This document shows positions 21,377 through 36,152 of a DNA stretch of 36,152 nt, in pieces; positions within the stretch are counted from its first letter, which is position 1, and every line of letters begins with the position of its first letter. Origin of the DNA: Ettlia oleoabundans (taxonomy: Eukaryota; Chlorophyta; Chlorophyceae; Chlamydomonadales); contig JAAMXP010001815.1 in the NCBI GenBank assembly GCA_019693395.1, positions 1-36,152 of the forward strand, written 5' to 3'. Below the pieces are notes generated by a model. The model ran no database searches. It had not been told where the DNA came from and worked only from the letters and a program-made list of their open reading frames with translations. The position numbers and the translations under genes were made by a program.

Positions 21377-22916
21377 ATGGGGGAATCAGCGGTGAGCCTG
21401 CTCTGCTTGCAACTCCATGACGCCTTGATCACCTGCTTTTGCTTGTTGCCGGTGCTTCCTTAGCCGCTGACCCTTCCTTTCCTGCTTCACATATACCGCA
21501 TGCAGTACTCATTCAGCCTCACGACGTTCAGCCCCAGCGGCAAGCTAGTCCAGATCGAGTATGCGCTGGCGGCGGTGAACGCCGGCGCCACGAGTTTGGG
21601 CATCCGGGCGACCAACGGTGTGGTGTTGGCCACCGAGAAGAAGCTCCCCAGCATCCTGGTGGATGAAACCACAGTGCAGAAGATCAGCCTGGTGACGCCC
21701 AATGTAGGCATGACCTACAGCGGCATGGGCCCCGATTCCCGCGTGCTTGTGCGCAAGGCGCGCAAGTCGGGGCAGGTCTACTATCGCCAGTACCACGAGC
21801 AAATACCTGTGGCGCAGCTCTGCAGAGAGACGGCAGCAGTGATGCAGGAATTCACACGTGAGGCGGGGGGACAGGGCTGGGATGGTGGACCGCTTTGTGA
21901 CCTGATTGTTGCTTACCTGCCTGCCTGCCGAGTGTGTGTTTCCATCCCGAAGTTGCTGTGCATGCCTATCCGGCCAGATCCCCTTGTCTAGGGCGCCGAG
22001 GGTTGTTGGTACGTGTGTCATGCCTTTGCAGCCCTGCCACTGCCCCAACTGTTAGCCAGCACGACTGCCCCCTGGCGCTAAATCTGCTCTTCCTCCTTCC
22101 CCGTTCTCTCCCATGCATGCCTGCTCAGAATCGGGCGGCGTGCGTCCCTTTGGTGTATCGCTGCTAATGGCTGGGTATGATGATAATGGGCCGCAGCTGT
22201 ACCAGATCGACCCCTCGGGATCATACTTTGCATGGAAGGCCTCAGGTGCGGCCAACAGGCGCGGGCACATGAGCGCTGTGTTGCAGCACCAAGTTTGTAG
22301 GAAAGCCATGCAGCAATATTATTGGGTGGTCCTAAAAAATGGAGTCACTGGGAAAGGGGCAGCTTTTACATGCATTGCGCCGTCCTGCCTGCCTGCCTGC
22401 CTGCCTGTGTTTCATGGCTGCCTGCCTGCCTGCTTAATCCTCTGCGTCACCTTGATCCCTCCCCGGTTGCTGTCATGCAGCCATTGGCAAGAACATGGTG
22501 AACGCCAAGACGTTCCTAGAGAAGCGGTACAGCGATGACATGGAGCTGGAGGATGCGGTACACACGGCACTTCTCACACTCAAGGAAGGATTTGAGGGTG
22601 TGTACTGCAGGGGTTGGGTGGGGTTCAGGGCAGGGCACGCTTCCCATCCAGTAGTACAGCCAGACGGTGGCAGGGCGCTGCTTCTGCGCTTGCATGGTGT
22701 TGCACGGCAGCCCAGTGTTGGCTCTCATGTCAAGGCCAAGGATGCCCCTGCCTGTTTCGCTCACCCTTCACGCCTGCTTTGCACTATTCCCTCCTGCCCC
22801 GCCCCACAGGCGAGCTGTCCGGCGACAACATTGAGGTGGCTGTGGTTGGTGAGGACCGCAAGTTCCGGGTGTTGACGCCATCAGAGGTGCAGGACTACCT
22901 GCAGGAGGTGGAGTGA
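21377..22916 (+). CDS. PAB1: 20S proteasome subunit alpha type-2
   Basis: Five in-phase exons: 21377-21391, 21506-21857, 22129-22245, 22481-22597 and 22810-22916 (stop TGA), 235 residues, the same length as land-plant PAB1. The first exon encodes only MGESA, and its start is fixed by the join to [20 protein letters not shown], the alpha-subunit N-terminal signature. Other matches are [53 protein letters not shown] and LTLKEGFEG, and the C-terminus is DYLQEVE. This subunit sits in the outer heptameric ring of the 20S core that degrades ubiquitinated proteins. A TGTAA follows at 23025-23029. Convergent with the amidohydrolase gene. Confidence 0.97.
22384..22432 (+). repeat. CCTG microsatellite clusters
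   Basis: Six perfect CCTG units (22384-22407) and three more (22421-22432) lie in the proteasome alpha2 intron 22246-22480. Confidence 0.9.
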
Positions 22917-23575
22917 GGAGCTGAGGGGTGCTGCTGATGGGGCACCGCACCGACAGTCAAGGCCCTCACCTGCTGGCAAGGCAGCAAGCCAGGCTGCACC
23001 TCACGTGCGCCCTCCGCAGTCTGTTGTAATAAAACAACTGGTGGATGCTGAAGGCATTGAACGGTGTGCTGATTTCCTTAGCCAACAACAGCAGCCGTGC
23101 GTGTGGTGCAATATGCTCTCGCTAAATTGAGCCACAGAACCGGTGAGCTAAAAGGCAGAGGGGCCAGTCCTGGAGTGTGGAAAGCCCTGCATGGGAGACT
23201 GGCTCCACTCTTCGCTGTTGCGTACAGTAGTGCAATCCGCGTCCCTTCACCGCCTTGCTGTCCTACTTGGTATGCTGCCTGGAACTAGCACTAGACTGGT
23301 GCGGAACTAATGAGATGTGATGTGATGTATTGGCATGGCCAACCTTCTAGCTTTCAATAGGTGCAACTGACACTTGCAATGGGCCAAATGCTGGATGGCG
23401 GCCGACTGCAGCCACTGCCCTGACATCCCAGGCAGTCCCAGGCACTCTGCAGGTGCCGTGAGAGCAGGCACAAACATTCTTCAGCTGCAACTCCCGCTCC
23501 CAGACAGAAATGTTGTTGTGCTGAGGACGCCGCAGCAGACGAGACATGGCTGGTGCGGCAGGCAGCTGTACAGCC
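22917..23575. other. Convergent intergenic region, proteasome alpha2 / amidohydrolase
   Basis: 659 bp between two stops. It holds the proteasome 3' UTR and TGTAA, and presumably the amidohydrolase 3' UTR. A short GATGT run lies near 23312-23328. No gene is visible. Confidence 0.45.
23025..23029 (+). terminator. TGTAA poly(A) signal, proteasome alpha2
   Basis: TGTAA in the context TTGTAATAAAAC, 109 nt past the stop at 22914-22916. Confidence 0.6.
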
Positions 23576-26860
<3,285 letters not shown>

Positions 26861-27400
26861 ACAAGGCGTTATGAAGACTTCTAAACGTTCGCATACATCA
26901 TGCGAACATCGAACTCCCCACCCCTTGGGCAGTAGTTCGCTATGCCCAAACAGCAGGACGCTGACGTGTCGGCGGCGGTGCGGTGCTGGGCGGCGCCGCT
27001 TGCCGCATGTTGCGCCTTGCGGTAGACCAGCACCTAATGCCCACGACTCTAAATCCGCCCAGATTATCTAGCTGTCCACGTATATGTAGAATTGACTCGG
27101 CAGTTGGAGAGATGAGGAACTTCTGGAGGCGTTACTTAGCACCCCTTGCACGAACCACCTCGTCGCTTTTTCCACCTGCTTCTTATTCGCCCAGGGTGGC
27201 AAGCTTTGCATGAGTCGGCAGATTATGTAATGTAGATAATGGTGCGACAGAAGTGAATCGTTTCCATAAGCTGCAGTCCGTTTTTCAACGGAAACAACTG
27301 GAAGGCAGGTGGTCAGCCAGGCAGGGCAAAGCAAGGTAGGTGAGAGACGTGTGTTGTGGGCCTCTGTTGTTAGAAAGACATGACGCTGGCCTCAGTGATA
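26861..27400. other. Intergenic region, amidohydrolase promoter / SET-gene 3' UTR
   Basis: 540 bp between tandem minus-strand genes. It includes a GC-rich block near 26960-27020, probably promoter-proximal for the amidohydrolase. No conserved ORF or RNA is seen. Confidence 0.45.
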
Positions 27401-30400
27401 TTAATGGCGGGACAAGCCACGCACGGTGGCTGCATGCCGCTCCCGCATGCTGCCTGGCTGCCCTACAGGCTGCGGCTGGGGCAGTGCGGCACGGGTGGCC
27501 GCCAGGGAGCTGGCACGGCTGCCCGGCACGTGCCTGGAGGGCTGTGTGAGGTCATCTGCACCCAGCACTTCTGAGCTGCCGTTTGCAGGAAGCGCAGTGC
27601 TGCCGGCACCAATGCTAGGGCGAGCTGCACGCGGCAGTGTGTCGGGGATGAGAGCAGCAAACTGCTGCTGTGGCTGCTGCTGCTGCTGTTGCTGCTTGTG
27701 CTTCCCTTGCGGCCATGTTGGCGGGCCGCCTGCCATGCGCCGTTGCCCAGAATGGCTGACACCCATACCATGGGTAGGTGATGGCGGAAGTGGTTCTGGC
27801 AGGCAGCTGTGGGAGCGAGAGTGAGGCAGCTGGCGTGGGACACCTTCTGGCCCAACTGGGCCGCCAGGCAGCGTCTGGTGAGGCGGGTGATGCGCCCTGA
27901 GCACCAGAGGGCCGGGCATCATGCCTGCAATCTGTGGCCAACCAAGCTGCCGCAGATTGGACCAGTCACACAACGGTGGCGGCGGCGCAGGCTGTGCACA
28001 GGGCAGCGGTTTGTGCGCAGGCTGACGCACGGGTGCAGGAGATTCCGCAAGGAAAGGGGCAGTTGGTTGTGATGGTGCTGCAGGTGGTGCCTGCCAGGCA
28101 TCCAGCGTGTGCAGCCTTAAGTCATCCAGACCAGGTGTGCCCGACCTGCCCTGATCGGCCGCATCCAGGTCTGGTGTCTCCGAGCGCTGCCTATCACCCT
28201 CTGCCTCCTCCCATAGGTCAGGGGTGCCTGGGGGTAGTGCAGGGGAGAACGGGATGATACAGTGAAGCGCATGGTCAATCACCAAGAAGCAGGCAGAAGC
28301 AACAGCACTCTCAACCATACAAGAGGTTATGGGAGGCATTGGGAGTGCTAACGTGCTGGCTTGAAGCGTTGCTGTCTGTATGCAGATGTAAGCTCAGGTC
28401 GCACTCACCGCTTCGCTGTGCCTGCTGGTGAACGACTGCCGCCACCCCCGCTTCCTCTACCACTTGCTGTGCAAGGTCGGGAGTGTCGCTGCCACAGGCA
28501 GGTGGCGCCCCTGGGGATGGAGGCGGCGGCTCGCACCATTTGCCGATACTGGGAGTATATGCTGCTGCGGCAGCTGCCACTCGCACTGGCAGTGCTGGTG
28601 AGGGTGGGTCGCCTGAATGCTGCACTTCAAGTGCATCCGAGGGATATGCCGCAGTGTTCAAGGCATTGGCAGGCTGCTGCAGGGCTGTTTCTGGCCCAAC
28701 CCGTGCACGCTCGTGCAGCCGATCTCGTGCAGGCGGCGGAGGTGGGCGGGCATCCTGGCTGTGACAGTAAGGCTCAGCTGCCCTGCCCCTGCTGTGGGAC
28801 CTGCTGCGGCTCCGCCTGCGATTGATGCCAGCACGCTCGTGGGCAGGTCTGTTGGGCTCGCCATACCGCCGCCCCGCCTCACCCGACAGCCTGCGCCCGC
28901 TGCCATATGGTCGTGGTGGGGACCCTGGCTGCCAGCGCAAGCTCCTGCTGCGTCCCGCTAACCTTCGTGCCTCGCTCATACTCCTGCTGCTGCGTCTATT
29001 CCTGTCCCTGCCCATGCTTCTGCTTCTGTTGCACCTAGTTCTATCTCTGCTTCTGCTCCTGCTGCGCAGATTCCTGCTCCTGCTCCTGCTCCTGCTGCGG
29101 CGACGCCGCTGGCGGCTTTGGCTGCGAGACCTCCGGGGCGCCGCGCGCTTCCCGCCCCTGGCATGTGGCTGATGCGCTTCAGGCTGCTGCCTACGCTGCT
29201 GTGGCCGCTGCTTGCTGCCAGGCTGCCCGTCAACGGCAGCAGCCCTGGCAGCCACATGCGGTATGCGGATGGGCTTGGGCCCAGGCGATGTGGCGCAACC
29301 CTCCACCACACCGCCTGCTGCTGCTGCTGTTTGCACCACCGCTGCTGCTGGAACATCAGCGGCTGCCGGGGGGGACCCCTGTGGTGATGTTGGACTGTCC
29401 TGGTTGCTGCACAGTGGCGCAGCCTGGTCCAATTTAGCCTTGCCTGCTGCTTCCACATGCTGCTCATGCTGCCCAGCAAGCTCCTGCTGAACGGCTTCCT
29501 CGACAGCAGCGTCAGCATTGGCTGCAGCGGCAGCGTTTGCGCCTCCGACAGGGCCACCCACGGCGGTGCGTGACGCGGCGACACCCGAGGCCTGGGTCTC
29601 CAGGGCATCAGTACCTTCGATACCCTGCTGCCCGCTGTTAAGCATCGAAGCTGCCTGTGTGGCGGCTGCCGTCCCCTCCTTAAGTGCCGCCTCCAGCAGG
29701 CGCGCCCGCTCCGCCTCAAACACGGCACGCAATTGCTGGCGCTCCGCCTGCAGGCAGACAGCAACATCCAAGCATGGTAGGTCACACGAGAGAGCTTGGT
29801 CTCATTAAACTCAAAGTGATAAGAGTGTTGCCTGCACTTGAAGACATACCCTGCGTAGATGAGAGCTTGAAAATGTAACTGAATATCATTGCACGCCAGA
29901 CGAGCCAGCCGCCTGCGAGGAAGCGGGACATCTGCCGGGCACGCGGTCCAGCCGCCGTTACCCCCACCCCGTTCGAATACACTCCAGCAGCCGGAAATGC
30001 ATCAAGCGGCAGACGCACCTCAAACATATCCCGGCGCCCCTTCTCTTTGCACATGTTCACCCAGTACATCTTGCCGTAGTCCAGCAGGAACTCCTCCAGC
30101 GGCTCAATGTCCCGGCATGCACACACAAACAGGTGCGGCTGCAGGGCGGCAGGGTGGGTGGTAAGCAGCTGATTGACCCAGGTGGGGATGGCTGATGTAG
30201 CCTTGACTGAGAGCGCTCTCATAAATTCTCCTCCAACAGTCCGCAAATGCAGTCCATGTACAAGTATTGCTGAAGCCTTTCCCCCAGTGACATCCCCACT
30301 CACCCATCCAAACACGAGGGCCTCTACAAACGTGCAGTTCACTCCACACTGCATTTGTGACAGCTGCCGCACCCCGCACTCCAGCTCCTCCAGAGGGTTC

Positions 30401-33400
30401 AGCGCTATGTCACTACAATAAGGCCAGGAGCAGAGGCATAGGCATAAGCATGGACAGCAGGTGAGCATGGGCAGCAGAATATGGTAAGAATTGCAGTGGC
30501 GGAAAGCAACGCAAAGTATACTTTGTTGGCTAACATGTTGGGTGAGAATGATGTTTTAGTGACATGAAAACAGCAGCGGCACAGTAAAGGCGATATGAAA
30601 CTTGACACTTCAGGTTTATCACAGCGGAACAACTTCTGTTTTGCGTTGCTCACTTGATGAGTGCTGTTTCGTTGCCGTATGCCCAAGCCTCGTAAGTGAA
30701 TTCGCGCTCCGCATGCACCTGAGGGCCGGCAGACAGGCAACCAAGGCACTAGGGAGCAAGTCAGAGCGGGACACAATTAAACTGTTAGCAAGGCAGGCGG
30801 ACAGAAGGCCAGCCAGACCTACCTTCCATGCAACACATGGCTCGCTACACTGTTATTTTGCATTCAAAAAGGCACACTTGCCCTCATTGCCTTCCCAACC
30901 AATTGACAACAGGCAGCGAGGGGCTCACATCGCACTCCGATCTTAAGGGCTGCGTCAAGTGCTCGGCAAAAATGCCCTGACCAATGATGCTGTCGGCGGC
31001 ATATGCCTCGCAGTAGAAGGGCAACTGCGGGGAGCAGCAACGCAGTGGGGGCTTCAATTCGTAAACATGAACCGAACCATATAGGCCCAGACCACTGCTG
31101 AACAATCAGAAATGTAGGATTGCAACCTGGGCATGTCGTGCATAGCACCACGTTTCTACTGGAAGATGTGAAGGTAATAAACCGCATAATATACTGTGTT
31201 GGAGATCATCCAAACACGTGATTCATTACGCCCATTACGCGCATTACGCCCATGAATCGAGCTGCTGCCACTTGAGCATGCACATGTCTCACCTGCAGGC
31301 CCGTCAGCCCCTGTTCTCCTGCAAGCTGCTTGTCCAGCACCAGTTTGTTGTACTCAGGGGGAAGCAGCTGCAGGGGCGGATGCAAAATGCATTTGGGCCA
31401 GTGACCAATGACCCAATGACAGGCAAACGGCGGATACACAGACGGGCAGGTGGCATGGATGCATTGGTGCAAACGAGAAACACAAGTATTCCTTGGACCA
31501 ACCAGCGTGCACATAAGGAGGAAAGAGATGAAGTGTAGCGCCACACATGGACATGGGTCTGATGCAGCACTGGTCCAGTGCTGCACTATGCCACAATGTG
31601 CCCACCTGGATGCTTTGGTAAGCCCCTAACACTGTGTGCTTTAACACGCAACCCCTCTTAGTACCACGCTGACCCTTGTTGCGCCACCCTAACGCGCCTG
31701 CAGTAGTATGTGGCATGTGAAGCTCGAGACGGTTGTTTGCAAGCAGCTGATCCACGAGCATATTTGTGGCACACAACAGAAATTGTCGTCATTGCCAGTC
31801 AAATGTACTCTTCACAAATGCAGTGTGTCATATTAGCAAGTGCCTGCTGTCAATCACTGCACTTTATGTTCTCCACAGATGCACGCACCTGGGTCTGCTG
31901 CCAGGGCAGTACGCGGGTCATCTGCCGGGATGGCAAAGCGCTCGCCACAACTGGCCGCTGGCAGCATGGCGGGCAGCTGGCCAGGTGAGGACAGCGGCGG
32001 CTCACTGTCCATGTGCCTGAAAAAGTGATGGGAAAAGGATGGGTGCAACAGGGCTGACAGCAGTATGGGATGTTGGCAGCTGCGGCCCTGGCAACGGCTA
32101 AGAAGCAGCAACAACACCAAAAGCAGCCCAGCAACCCCGATACTGATATACATCTGCCCACCTCTTTATATAAGCCTCAATTCGCGCTGACAGCTTGTCT
32201 GCCGGCATGCCCCCTGCCTCGGCCGCTACAACTGCAGGGTACTTTTTACGGTCCTCTGCGGCATGTGGGGCAGGCCACAACAAGCGGCTGATATTGAATA
32301 ATACAATGAAGGTTACTTGGAAAGTCGAACACACTTGATCGCAAAGCAAAGAGTGGGAGCGCAGTCGGCTGCTGGACGAGATTCCACGGCTGCTGGACGA
32401 GAGTCCGTTGAGTGATGCCACCAAGGCAACAAGTCATCAAACCCTCCTGCACACACCGAGAGATCCACCCTGCCAGCCTGCCCAGCAGGGCGCCAACCGA
32501 CCTCGCATGAGCTGGACATAGGCGGCCGTCACCCGCTTGTACTTCTGGCGATACACACGCGGGATCACGGTGCTCAGCACCTGCACGCACAGGAAAGGGC
32601 AGCAATTGCGTATGTTTACTCTCCCACGCTAGTATCCACCACAGGCATGCTGTTGGGGAAGCGATGTGTGGGTCCAATGGGTCAATCTGTGATACTGGTA
32701 AATTGGGGGAGTGCACGAGGCAACAGTGTGCCGCACGTGAGCCAGCAACCATTGCCGTCTCTCTGCATTAGAACCAGCTGCTTCCCAGCTCACCAACAAA
32801 TCGCCAGCACTGCGGGGTGGTGGGCCGCCAATATCGCCACCTGTCACCCATTGGTGCCCCGGGACGCGCCAGCTGGGCTCATCAGGCCAAGGACCCTCAT
32901 CCTCCACCATAGCCTCGGCCTCTGCCCCATACTCGGCAGCCTCATTGCTGGTGGGTGGCTGCTCAGCAGCACTGCCATCTGTCTGCTCCTCTGCAGTCCC
33001 CTGTTCTGCCACGTCTGGCACTGCCGCCCACTTGTCTGTGGGCAGCGCCATGCTGTGCTGCCGGATGCGCTGCCTGGTCAGGCGCCCGCTTCTTTGCGAC
33101 GACTGTCTTGCTGCTGCCGGCTGCTCAGACTGCCGCTCAAGCGCCGGTTCAGCCGGCTGATCCTGTTGTTGCGCTGGTTCTGCAGCCTCAACCGTATGCA
33201 CTGGGCAGCTTGCCACCTTTTCCAGCTGCTGCGGCTGCCGCTGCTGCTCATGCTCATGCTCCTTCTCGTTTCCCTCTTCCGCCTCATGCCACTCCTCATC
33301 ATCATCACTGCTGCTACCCAAAATGTAAAGCACACCTTCACGCTCCTTATACTGCAGGGCAGCTGTCACTTGCTCTTCAACCCTTGCTGGATGTGGCTGG

Positions 33401-34132
33401 GGGGCTGTTGGCTGCTGCTGCTGCTGCCTCTGGGCAGCCTTCCATGCGGCGACAGTTGCTTGCTCGTGGTTGTCCCAGCCGCCCACCGCCTCAAACCACA
33501 TGCCCGCCGGCTCAGCCAGCGGATCCGCTATGCTGCAAGCCAACAAAACGACTTGTTGGCAAATCACTCCGTAAGACTGGAGCTCTCGGTTGTAAGAGAA
33601 TGCAGTGCGCCCGCCTGATAGAGGACAACGCCCATTTGCACTTGTCCACCTGGACTTCAAAGCACATAAGAAAGCCCACACAGATGGTGGCCAAAAATGT
33701 GCAGCATGCCTACCCGTCTGAGTGCTCCTTGCAGGCTGCCTCCAAAACGCTGGCGGAGAACACTACGCCACCGGTGCACTGGGCCGCACGCCGCGCGCAG
33801 GGCAGGTGCCAGACCGCCTTGCACGCTGCCACACTCCTGCAGCCCAGCGTGGCGCCAGGCTCACCGCATAGGCAGCAGATGTTGCGCAGGCTGCGGTTGG
33901 CCTCGCTCCACACCTTGGCCTTGGGGATTGTGCCATGCCGATATGGCTCCCGCGGCTGGTTGCGCTTGATGCTTCTACCCCAGGCGATGCCACTGCTGTA
34001 GCCGGCGCACGCCTCATGGTACAGCAGTGTGCCGCGCGGGGTAGAGGCAGTCAGCAGCTGCGCAAGGTCTCCAGGCACACTGGCATCAGCGAGCAGCCCA
34101 CAAAAGCAGCATTTGCCTGCCGGTGGGGCCAT
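27401..34132 (-). CDS. ePHD + SET domain protein with RS-rich tail (putative lysine methyltransferase)
   Basis: Twelve in-phase exons: 33714-34132, 32794-33532, 32502-32580, 32162-32255, 31889-32016, 31606-31697, 31293-31367, 30936-31024, 30304-30412, 30019-30138, 28409-29747 and 27401-28227; 1369 residues. Residues about 8-137 form an extended PHD finger: CCFCGLLAD, YHEACAGYSSGI, CCLCGEPGATLGCR, WHLPCA, and a final CKEH. Exon 2 is a long Gln/Glu-rich linker. A divergent SET domain follows (about 487-635), starting around GWRNKGQRGTKRG and ending NCTFVEALVFGW-PHLFVCACRDIEPLEEFLLDYGKMYW, the end of the SET fold. The last two exons encode low-complexity sequence, with an RS repeat block (about 850-940) and a Gln run. 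Probably a nuclear histone or protein lysine methyltransferase; substrate unknown. The exon 8 donor is the least certain junction. Confidence 0.82.
30413..30935. other. 523-nt intron of the ePHD-SET gene with an 11-bp inverted repeat
   Basis: This intron is long and AT-richer than its neighbours. AGCAACGCAAA (30505-30515) and its reverse complement (30640-30650) face each other about 125 nt apart. No gene is visible. Confidence 0.4.
31224..31250 (+). repeat. 9-bp repeat, three copies
   Basis: CATTACGCC / CATTACGCG / CATTACGCC in tandem, in the ePHD-SET intron 31025-31292. Confidence 0.9.
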
Positions 34133-34976
34133 GCCAGCGCCAGAGCCACCTGCATTAAGCCAGGGTGACGGCGGCGGTGAGTGAGGCGGGAGTGCTGGCA
34201 GCACTGCCGTCACCGTCGCCAACCGGGGACGCCTCCTCGCAGGCTTATATGGATTGGGTAACAGTGCTGTGCTGGTTCATGGGCCTTTGACAAGCGCCGG
34301 CCCAGCCTTCCGCGAAGAGTCAGCGCGCACAAAAACCCTCAGCCCTGCCGCTGCCAGCTGCATTGAGCTTGCCTTTCGTAAAATCTTAAAGCGTACACAC
34401 GTCAAGAGGCTTCTCCGCTGCAGAGTGCAGTGCCCCGGTCATTGCGCAGAGGTGGAGCAAGCAGTTGAAGCTCGGTAAAAGGCGAGGCGCTAATGGGGCG
34501 GCGAGGAAATCAACAGGCGTTGATGGAGTGCAGTGGAGGCACCAGGCCATGCGCGGGGAGGGGCGCCCGTTGCTGACTAGGCGGAGCACGGGAGGCATGT
34601 TGCATTGAAAGGTTGGGTTTGCAGTTTATGTTAAACCTTCCACAACCCGAGTGGCCGGGAACCTATTAAGCAATATGCTTTGAAGAAAGACGTAATGGAC
34701 AGGCTTCCTGGCTCACGTCTTTCCTCCTCTTGCGCGGTAGTGATGGCCAGTGTTTACAAGGTTTGTAAAGTCGCAGGTCTTGTGTGCAGTACTGGTTGGG
34801 AGCAGGCCCGAGGGCAGACAAAATGATGCATCGCTCACGCACATTACGCTGGTAAGAGCAGTGTGGCTATGCACCATGCCTCGCCAACATTTACCGCACG
34901 TACAAGTGGCACGGCTGGTTGCATAGCGCACAGGTCTTCTGGGCTCCTAGTACGTGGGATGAAATGTTTGTAGCGC
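34133..34976. other. Intergenic region, ePHD-SET promoter / CPSase 3' UTR
   Basis: 844 bp between two tandem minus-strand genes. The part near 34976 holds the CPSase 3' UTR with its poly(A) signal; the part near 34133 is the ePHD-SET 5' region. Plus-strand frames here show no recognisable conservation. The ePHD-SET frame is open upstream to 34222 but lacks another ATG. Confidence 0.45.
34754..34758 (-). terminator. TGTAA poly(A) signal (minus strand), CPSase large subunit
   Basis: TTACA on the plus strand, about 220 nt downstream of the stop at 34977-34979. Confidence 0.45.
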
Positions 34977-36146
34977 TCAAAAGTAGTCCTGCAGCGGGAC
35001 CTGCTCCAGCTCACCCTTGGACATGTCCTTCAGTGCCTCAACGGTGGCCTTGGCGGCGGCAACGGTGGTGATGATGGGCACCTGCGCAAGGCAAATGGGA
35101 GAGGGAGTGTAAGAATGGGACAAGGGCGGTCGACAGCTATGGCCACGGATGGCAGCAGGTTTGCTTGCAATGGGGCAAAGATAAACTGATTGTAGTTGAT
35201 AGACGTGTCAAGTCCAGGACGCATGGCTGACTGAGCGGATAGGCTGGGCACTGTGGGAGCAGCAGCAGCGCAGGGTGCGGTGACAGCTGTTGGGTGCGGG
35301 CAGACGTTGCCCTTACCAACCTTGTGCGCCAGTGCTGTGCGGCGCAGCTCCTTTCCGTCGCGTACGTCGCTCTCGTCTCCTGCCGTAGTGATGATCATCA
35401 TTTGAATCTCGCCGTTCTTCACCAAGTCCTCTGCGGAGCATGTGGGGTGACGGGTGGGTGGTGAGTGTGGACAGCCGGCCGCTTCACGGGCGTGAGGTGC
35501 ATACACGTGTGCAACTGGTCCACCCCATGGTAGCCCCTTGCCACTTAGCAGTGCTAGCCTGAAGCGGCAGGCATTGTATATTAACATGCAGGGCTACAAG
35601 GTGCTGCTGGGTGCTGCCGCGCGTACCTCCGTTGGGCCGCCCCTCCGACACCTTGAGCACCGTCTGCACGTTCTGCAGGCCCGCATTGCGCAGGTGTGCG
35701 GCTGTGTGGTAGGTGGCCATGATGCCAAACCCTAGTTCTTGAAGGTCCCGTGCAATGGGCACAGCTGCACCCGTGGCACAGGAGGGAGAGGGTTCCAGCC
35801 AGTGAGAAACGCGTACGGAAATGGGATATGGGGCAGCGGACTGGCACCAGTCACAAGGCAGTCGACACCAAGGAAAGCTCCCATGACGCATTTCGCGCCA
35901 ACGTTGGTAGGGATGTAGGAGGCGCAGCCAGCCTGACAAGTGCACATAGCCAGCCAGCCTGTTCAACTAGCTAGCCAGCCCACTAGCCACGGGCAAGCCC
36001 CCAAACTGCTGCCGCTGCCCCGCACCCGCGTCCTTGTACTTGTCCATCATTGTGATAAACACATTGCCACCTTGGGGCAGGCGCTGACCCGCGGCAATGG
36101 CAGCCTTGGCGTACGCCTTGCCGAACGTGACATCTATGCCCATCAC
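34977..36146 (-). CDS. CARB: Carbamoyl-phosphate synthase large subunit, C-terminal part
   Basis: Partial: the gene continues past the window. Visible exons are 36026-36146, 35627-35764, 35321-35430 and 34977-35081 (stop TGA), all in phase, about 157 residues. VMGIDVTFGKAYAKAAIAAG and GGNVFITMMDKYKD match the end of the second ATP-grasp half. VPIARDLQELGFGIMAT, HLRNAG, KVSEGRPNG, IQMMIITTAG and RRTALAHKVPIITT form the C-terminal allosteric MGS-like domain. The protein ends VPLQDYF. The enzyme makes carbamoyl phosphate from glutamine-derived ammonia, bicarbonate and ATP for arginine and pyrimidine synthesis, in the plastid in green algae. The donor after AHK is GTTGGT; a GTAAGG four bases on would break the phase. 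The first exon boundary (tgcacag acceptor, 36147) is inferred from the window edge. Confidence 0.93.
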
Positions 36147-36152
36147 CTGTGC

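Noticed and set aside
32955..34001. Long plus-strand ORF of 348 codons opposite the ePHD-SET gene
   Set aside because: It is a GC-driven antisense shadow: its residues are compositional (Leu/Pro/Ala) and the opposite strand carries clear domain motifs and splice phases.
34254..34478. Plus-strand 74-codon ORF between the ePHD-SET and CPSase genes
   Set aside because: It has no recognisable domain or splice context, and lies in the expected 5'/3' UTR space of two flanking genes.

Overview
The window reads as nuclear DNA of a chlorophyte green alga, probably from the Chlamydomonadales/Sphaeropleales side. The genes are GC-rich and intron-dense, with GT-AG introns that usually end in ctgcag. Coding and linker regions are rich in Gln and Ala. 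Several genes are followed by TGTAA, the usual green-algal poly(A) signal. Exon models were built by hand from conserved protein motifs, splice sites and reading-phase bookkeeping. Almost every model closes in phase from start to stop, which is the main support for the coordinates.

Layout, left to right: a 5'-truncated Cys-rich modular gene (+, 42-2635) with a probable small TIR transposon in one intron; YKT6 R-SNARE (-, 3290-4780); a small coiled-coil/one-TM protein (+, 5363-6325); a probable SNF5-domain protein (-, 6516-8056); PUS7/TruD pseudouridine synthase (-, 8365-12700), divergent from the mismatch-repair and meiotic gene MLH3 (+, 12900-17260); an FHA-domain protein (-, 17588-18935); the ciliary radial-spoke protein IQUB (-, 19192-20969), divergent from proteasome subunit alpha2 (+, 21377-22916); a secretory M20 amidohydrolase of the IAA-amino-acid hydrolase type (-, 23576-26860); a 1369-residue ePHD + SET + RS-rich protein (-, 27401-34132); and the 3' end of carbamoyl-phosphate synthase large subunit (-, 34977-36146, running off the window).

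Most genes are unrelated housekeeping functions: vesicle fusion, RNA modification, DNA repair, chromatin, proteolysis, arginine/pyrimidine precursor supply. I see no operon-like pathway cluster and no defence or biosynthetic island. IQUB implies a flagellated life stage now or in recent ancestry, and MLH3 is compatible with meiosis.

Points that deserve a second look: the TA-flanked inverted-repeat element in the Cys-rich gene; the one-module-per-exon organisation of that gene; a single-base frameshift in a G5 run of IQUB; the ePHD-SET-RS architecture; a GC-AG intron and a C-terminal REEL in the amidohydrolase; and a G-rich tract next to the PUS7/MLH3 shared promoter. No RNA genes or CRISPR arrays were recognised.
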